From: Dentipellis sp. KUC8613
Taxonomy: Eukaryota > Basidiomycota > Agaricomycetes > Russulales > Hericiaceae
Assembly: GCA_002286715.1 (NCBI GenBank)
Contig: NSJX01000022.1
Coordinates: forward strand, 320,246 to 384,245
DNA: 64,000 nucleotides
Direction: 5' to 3'
Below the pieces are notes generated by a model, which worked only from the letters and a program-made list of their open reading frames with translations, did no database searches and had not been told where the DNA came from. Of the stretch, positions 59,237-64,000 are shown one piece after another. The stretch's first letter is position 1, and every line of letters begins with the position of its first letter. Position numbers and translations under genes: made by a program.

Positions 59237-60088
59237 TTAGATCAGAATGTCCACATCGCATAACTGAGACTGCCCAATTGCAGTGTTCCAGTTGGGAAAA
59301 TTGTTCCACCGGTGGTATCTGTACGCGCGAAGCGTGCAGCAGGACAGAAAAATGCAATATGGATTGGAAGTGGGGCGATTGACCTTAAAGCTTGAAGCCT
59401 GGAGCTTTGAGTGCGAGGTGACTAGTGCTGCGTAAATGGTACGCGGAAGGTTGAAAGGGCCCGGGGCGACCGATCCCTCGGCTGGTAGGACGGCAGCGTG
59501 CAGGAGGACCACATCGCGACACCTACGCACGAACTCGTCCTCGTCCAGTATACCACCAGCATCCGTGCCCACGCACAGCAACAACCCAGACCGTACCTGC
59601 TGCCTCAGGATGTCAACAGCGGATAGAGGAGCCTGAGCAGCCTGAGCAGGAGGGCATGCAGTGGGAGGTGCGCGCGCGCGGAGGTCTTGGTCGGTGTCGG
59701 CGGGAGGGTGGAGGGGAATATGCTCGCTATAGTCTATAATGCCATTGAGCAGAGCGCCTGTGCGAAGTTGAAATTTGGGGATCGCACACGCGCACGGGTG
59801 TGAGCTTGCGGGCTTGAACGTGAAACTAGACCGGGGATAAGACTTCGATGTGTAGCGCAGTGGGAGAATTCGGCCCGGGCGCGGGGAGGCGGCCTGGGCG
59901 TGGATGGTATCCCGATCTGGGTGGAGGCGATGTTTTCGTCCTCCAGCCTCAAATGGGAGAAAGCGTTCGGACGACGCAGCGTGGGGTACACGATGCCCTG
60001 CTTCACCTTCATGGACTGCATAAGCCACAAGCGCGAGGAGTAGCGGAGGGGTCCAGAAGCGCGACGGCGGGAATCTGAGCTGCATCAT
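59237..60088 (-). CDS. Weak candidate coding region, unrecognised
   Basis: A minus-strand open frame of 283 codons. The part from about 59790 to 59430 reads like protein (GALLNGIIDYSEHIPLHPP, then SAVDILRQQVRSGLLLCVGT, DEDEFVRRCRDVVLLHAAVL). The first ~60 codons may be in the wrong frame: another minus frame at 60030-59850 reads MKVKQGIVYPTLRRPNAF and SHLRLEDENIAS, more protein-like. Upstream, 60372-60200 minus reads VYAYDLGTVGGVLVLGM. A multi-exon gene across 59.2-60.4 kb is possible, but no splice set was fixed. The last ~50 codons look non-coding. No family recognised. Confidence 0.3.
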   Translation of the reverse strand: MMQLRFPPSRFWTPPLLLALVAYAVHEGEAGHRVPHAASSERFLPFEAGGRKHRLHPDRDTIHAQAASPRPGRILPLRYTSKSYPRSSFTFKPASSHPCACAIPKFQLRTGALLNGIIDYSEHIPLHPPADTDQDLRARAPPTACPPAQAAQAPLSAVDILRQQVRSGLLLCVGTDAGGILDEDEFVRRCRDVVLLHAAVLPAEGSVAPGPFNLPRTIYAALVTSHSKLQASSFKVNRPTSNPYCIFLSCCTLRAYRYHRWNNFPNWNTAIGQSQLCDVDILI

Positions 60089-60850
60089 ATCAGAGTCTGT
60101 ATGAAGTCGTTCTGAATTAAGTACACGATGTTAGCGCTGCTGTTCACTGAGATGGGTGTACTGAAGTTGAACTTGAACTTGAACTTGAACCCAAGAGGCC
60201 ATCTGGACTCCACCCGCCGGCGTTTCGTGTGCGGAATGCTCGCGAGTCTTGGAGATAAGCACAAGGCTTGAGCGTTCCTGCATGCCGCAAGCACGTCCAG
60301 ACCGCACGAGCGCATCCCGAGCACGAGCACCCCGCCGACCGTCCCGAGATCATATGCATACACCCGCGCCATCGCGCACGGGAGTCACGTCGCTCTCCAA
60401 GTATCCTGCCAGTTCGCCATACACCGGGCCGGACATTGTCGCCGACACGGGAACGTGGAATAGAGACGGCGTCAGGGCTGTCGTGTCCGATTCAGAGCGA
60501 TTGCAGGAGGGTGAGAGGCAGAAGCGTGCGGTGCAGTCCTAGAAGCCACGATGCAGGCCTCAGGGAGCGAATATCCGGGTGGTGAGTCAGAGGATGGTTC
60601 AGAGGAGGGGAGGCCCTACTCGATAGGCTGTCGCATGAAGTAAGTAAGTAAGTGTTCTCGGTTCGTACTTTTCCGCCTACCTCTCAGTACATGTGCACTA
60701 CCCTCCGCCGCATCCATCGAGCCGCATTGTGTATACGGTACAAGTCACTGTACAGTGTACGCCACGAAAAATTGAGACCGGGCACATCTTGCGCAGCTGC
60801 CTACGGCGGATCCTAGACTGAGAAACAAAAGTTATGATAAGACCTGTGAT
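60089..60850. other. Spacer before tRNA copy 3
   Basis: It may contain upstream exons of the weak minus-strand candidate. A TTGAAC hexamer repeat is at 60165-60188. Nothing else seen. Confidence 0.4.
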
Positions 60851-60922
60851 TGACCACCGCAGGGGTCGAACCTGCAATCTCCTGATTCGTAGTCAGACGC
60901 GATGCCATTTCGCCAGGCGGCC
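60851..60922 (-). tRNA. tRNA-Arg (anticodon ACG), copy 3
   Basis: Identical over 72 nt to the copies at 17231 and 17497, including the ACG anticodon loop CTACGAA and T arm. The flanks differ from those of the other copies. An A4 run on the plus strand (60827-60830) gives a short T-run terminator. Confidence 0.93.
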
Positions 60923-61570
60923 ACGTAAGGTAATAAAATAATGCAACCATATCAGGACCATCAATTTTACCGTTTTACCGCTCTTTACTGAGTCGCCGTG
61001 AAGCCTCGTGTGGTCTACGTGTGCAGCTGGATATTACCAAGAAACTTCGGCACGGCTCATCAGCGCGACTGGGATCTCGTTGGGCGAAAGGGCCGCAGTC
61101 ATCGCTCGCCAGTGCACATCGGGAACTTTGAATTAACGCTCCAACCCTTTTATATATCTACCCCATTTTATACAGTAATATCGTATATGTATATGTATAT
61201 GTCTACTTGTCAACTGGAGAATCAGGTATATGGTAAATATAGGCTTCATATAGAGTATATAGTTCATGAAATATTCAAATTTTGCTGGATCAGCAGGACA
61301 TTGTGGTCTCATAGATAAGACTGTTCCTTGATGTCAGGACACCCTCTGAACAGTCTTACTCAACACGTGGACAAGCACGGCTGCAGTTTCGTAGCCTGGA
61401 GGGAGATCGAGACTAAGGAAAATATCCTGATGACAGCTCTTAGCCGTTGCAATGCGATCGTCCATAGCATTGTCCGGTGCTAAGTCTGAATGATATGTAC
61501 TTGAGTTCTACGTGAGTGGAGCACTCCCCCCCGTGCATTTGCATCTTGCTACCCTCTAGACACGCCAGCC
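60923..61570. other. AT-rich spacer
   Basis: No gene seen. The stretch 61150-61310 is clearly more AT-rich than its surroundings. A terminal inverted repeat of the downstream hAT element was sought here and not identified. Confidence 0.45.
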
Positions 61571-63373
61571 ATGCCTGTGACTCCCTCGCCAGACCAGGGT
61601 TACCTCACCTTCAAGATTCTCGTAGGCGACCTTGTACGGCAAGTACCTCGACTCCCTGCTCGTGTTTTGCGTGCAGAGAAGACTGGCGACGTCGCTACTG
61701 TCTTCAAGAACATACCTGTCTCGCAAGAAGATGGCACATGGCAGGCTTTCAACCGCCGTATGGATGTTCTATATGGTGAAGATGTCCGTGATGAACACGG
61801 ACGATTGAAAAATGTTCAGCGCGGTGAACATGGGATGGAAAAGGTGGTTTCATACCTGCAGACCATTGTTAGCCAACAGGACAAGGACTTTCTTTGGACG
61901 GCAGGGATCCCAAAGCTCGTTCGCCTTGTCGATGAGGTCAATTTCTTGATAGAGTGCGGGTTCATAGTGCATGCGCTTGGGGATCGCGGACGCTGATGCT
62001 GTGTCTGTATAGGAACGCAGCGGTGCAGGGGGCAACACCGCTGGCAACAGCGTCTGCGGAGCAGGGTCAGACATCTGAGGGTATGACTCGGATCAACAGT
62101 GTCGATGAGGGTGACAATGATTTGGACTCGGACGATGCCACTTACAATCCACCCAAGCGACGCCGCAAGGAGCCACAGCCACCTGCACGAGTATACGACA
62201 GTGACGGCAAGGAGATTGTCGAAGAGGTAGACAAGCCTGTGAAACCTGTCAATACAAAGGTAAAATAACTTTGGGTATCTGGACTCAATTAAACACGATA
62301 CTCAGAGCTGCCGTGTACTTCACTAGCCTTCGACATCTGGCAGAAAAGCCAAAGAGCCTCCGGCCCATGCTAAAGCAAAAGGAAAGAAGGCTGCAAAGCG
62401 TAAGTCGGCAGCAAAGGTCAGTCAATATCATCTTGAGGTCGTATGCTTCTCACGTACACGTATGGTTCACTAGGGCTCAAAGCGCATGCACGCGGAGATC
62501 AGTTCAGGTGGCGAAGAGAATTTTGACTCGGGTTCTGAAAGTGATGGACGGTCGGCTTTGCATGATGTTGAGTCTGCCGAAGCCGCAAAGGGCGCTCGCC
62601 GTGGGCCTCCGAACAAGAGCCTGTCGCATTTTCACGAGCCGATTGCTGTTGAGAAAGATGGTCAGTCCCGTTGGCAGTTTGGATGTCGATTCTGTAAAAC
62701 GTACGGTCCCTTCACCTGAAGTCTCAACAATGCACGGATTACTCACTTGTTGCCTGTGTCGCATCCTAGAATACTCACGTTCAAGAGAACTGTTACTGGC
62801 AAGGACATCACATTAGATGACGAGCCAACCCTTCCTCCACTCAACAATCTCTCGACCCATGCAAAGAAGTGCGAGGGTAAAGCAAAGGGAAGCGATGGGT
62901 CTGGCGGGTCTGAGGCGACATTAACAGCGAGATTGAACTTGCAAGAGAGTGCTAAGCTCATGGAGTCTTTCCTTAAGGAGGGTGAGCTTAATCCGGCTGT
63001 CATGCCGACATACCGAGGGTTTCTGCGCCTATTTTCGGCTTGGATCCTTGACGACAGCCTCCCATGGACGACCGGCGAGTCTCCTAGCCTTGGCCTCCTC
63101 TTCAAATACCTGCGCATCAATTTTGCTCTGCCTTCCGATACAACTGTTCGGAATCAATTGGCGCGTATATTCGCCGAGCTGCATGGCAAGGTTGTTCGAG
63201 AGTTTGCGGTGAGTAGATTCGTGTTGTCCGAGATGAAGTGCTTTCACTCAAATTTTGAGACAGGCTGTAAAGTCTAAGATTGCATATGCCACAGATACAT
63301 GGACCCAGAAGCAGATGATATACTCATTTGCAGGTACCATCGGACGTTTCATTAGCGAAGACTGGAAGATAAT
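61571..63373 (+). CDS. hAT-family transposase, N-terminal part, interrupted
   Basis: Exons 61571-61959, 62013-62259, 62327-62416, 62474-62700, 62770-63208 and 63264-63373 give about 500 aa in one frame. The first exon is an unrecognised globular N-terminus. Exons 2-3 are acidic, then Lys/Arg-rich (PPKRRRKEP, KAKGKKAAKRKSAAK), like a nuclear localisation region. A BED-type zinc finger is built by splicing exon 4 (FGCRFCKT) to exon 5 (LSTHAKKC). The last exon has KIAYATDTWTQKQM, where the Asp of TDTW matches the first catalytic Asp of hAT transposases. Coding stops abruptly after EDWKII at 63373, where an LTR begins. The rest, with the remaining catalytic residues and the dimerisation domain, is expected beyond the inserted element. 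Confidence 0.85.
61571..63373 (+). mobile_element. hAT DNA transposon (or domesticated derivative), left part
   Basis: This is assigned from the transposase above. Terminal inverted repeats and an 8-bp target duplication were not found, since the right end is outside the window. The frame is intact up to the insertion, so the element was probably recent when hit. Confidence 0.6.
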
Positions 63374-63733
63374 TGTAACGCCTCCGTATTATATAAGCAC
63401 CTTCCATATTCGTACGACGCGTCTTGCTTGTTTCGGGCTCCGGTTTAATACCGGAGCCAGCCACCTATATATTGTACGCGCGCCCACTAGGGCGCGCATC
63501 TCTAACTTTGTACACCTCGCATACCGCACGCTTCAGTAATATAACTGAGTCTTGTGTAGTGCACGGTGTGCTTCAAGAGACCCCCGCACCCCTTACACTT
63601 TTTTACACATTCAGAACATTACTGGAGATTGCAGAGCGCATGCGCACCGTCAATCAAACGAAATATCCCCTCTCGTCGCTTCTTTGATCGCTTCCTCGCT
63701 TCCCTCGCTTCTATTCCCCCGCATTCTGTAACA
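63374..63733 (+). repeat. 5' LTR of the retrotransposon
   Basis: The stretch begins TGTAACG and ends TGTAACA (TG...CA), about 360 bp. A TATATAAG near 63387-63394 could serve as promoter. It contains two perfect hairpins: GGCTCCGGT-ttaat-ACCGGAGCC (63436-63458) and GCGCGCCC-acta-GGGCGCGC (63478-63497). The right end is estimated, because the second LTR is not in the window. Confidence 0.65.
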
Positions 63734-63771
63734 ACAACCCAAAAGGAGATAACACCCTGCATCGCATACAG

Positions 63772-64000
63772 ATGTCAGGTGTGTCAGAGCGCCCACGCTC
63801 TTCAACCTCCAACACTCATCGTGGGTCCACACCTGGACCCGACGATGATCTCGAAGAACTCTACCGCAACGAAGCCGTCGTCGAAGAGTCTCTCCGAATA
63901 GACCCCGAGGAGAATACGCGCTCCTCGGGAGCACAGATCCGGGGAGATAATAATCACCCCGAGATCTACCGAACGATCCCGTCGGGCGGCAACACCCGAT
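63772..64000 (+). CDS. Gag-like N-terminus, cut by the window edge
   Basis: An ATG 38 bp after the LTR opens a frame of 76 codons to the window end without a stop. The product begins MSGVSERPRSSTSNTHRGST and continues acidic (DDDLEELYRNEAVVEESLRI), a composition typical of the disordered start of mushroom gypsy gag proteins. No zinc knuckle is within view. Confidence 0.6.
   Translation, partial: MSGVSERPRSSTSNTHRGSTPGPDDDLEELYRNEAVVEESLRIDPEENTRSSGAQIRGDNNHPEIYRTIPSGGNTR

Larger units (their letters stand above)
63374..64000 (+). mobile_element. LTR retrotransposon (probably Ty3/gypsy-type), 5' part
   Basis: It starts at TGTAACG (63374) directly inside the transposase exon and runs off the window edge. 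It comprises a 5' LTR, a short leader and the start of a gag-like frame, all on the plus strand. The type is inferred from size and layout, as no pol sequence is in view. Confidence 0.7.

Overview
The window looks like nuclear DNA of a mushroom-forming basidiomycete (Agaricomycete). Genes are split by many short GT-AG introns, mostly 48-80 bp with TACTAAC/CTGAC-like branch sites. Intergenic regions are GC-rich. The recognisable proteins (PTEN/Tep1 phosphatase, a cAMP-receptor-like GPCR, site-2 protease, microsomal P450, Rrg7-like protein, F-box-like proteins, RecQ-like helicase, hAT and LTR elements) fit that assignment. Exon structures were built by hand from splice sites; for the main genes the summed exons give intact frames, which is independent support for the models. 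There is one 380-bp assembly gap (24445-24824).

Layout. 0-5 kb: two minus-strand genes, a RecQ-like helicase running off the left edge and a PTEN/Tep1 lipid phosphatase. 5-16.9 kb: a weak minus-strand gene, a 10-exon GPCR, member 1 of an unrecognised family with presequence-like N-termini, a small ORF, an F-box-like gene, an unrecognised coiled-coil protein and an Rrg7-like protein. 17.2-22.2 kb: a divergent pair of identical tRNA-Arg(ACG) genes, a site-2 protease and a P450. 22.6-29.2 kb: three small secreted-protein genes sharing one architecture; two are inverted head-to-head paralogs around the assembly gap, the third has short helical repeats separated by Lys-Arg sites. 31-34.4 kb: members 2 and 3 of the presequence family as a tandem pair, followed by a diverged duplication with no clear gene. 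36-60 kb: mostly gene-poor, with one F-box-like gene (43.9-45.5 kb); the part from 46 to 59 kb is full of microsatellites, palindromes and an unusual dispersed array of a ~38-bp sequence. 60.8-64 kb: a third identical tRNA-Arg and a hAT transposase gene cut in mid-exon by an LTR retrotransposon that runs off the right edge.

The most interesting material is (1) the secreted trio at 22.6-29.2 kb, which looks like Kex2-type processed precursors; (2) the three-member unrecognised family; (3) the ~38-bp repeat array at 46.9-48.3 kb; and (4) a 7-nt microexon in the GPCR gene. The housekeeping genes show no operon-like logic. The trio and the two tandem paralogs point to local duplication between about 22 and 36 kb.
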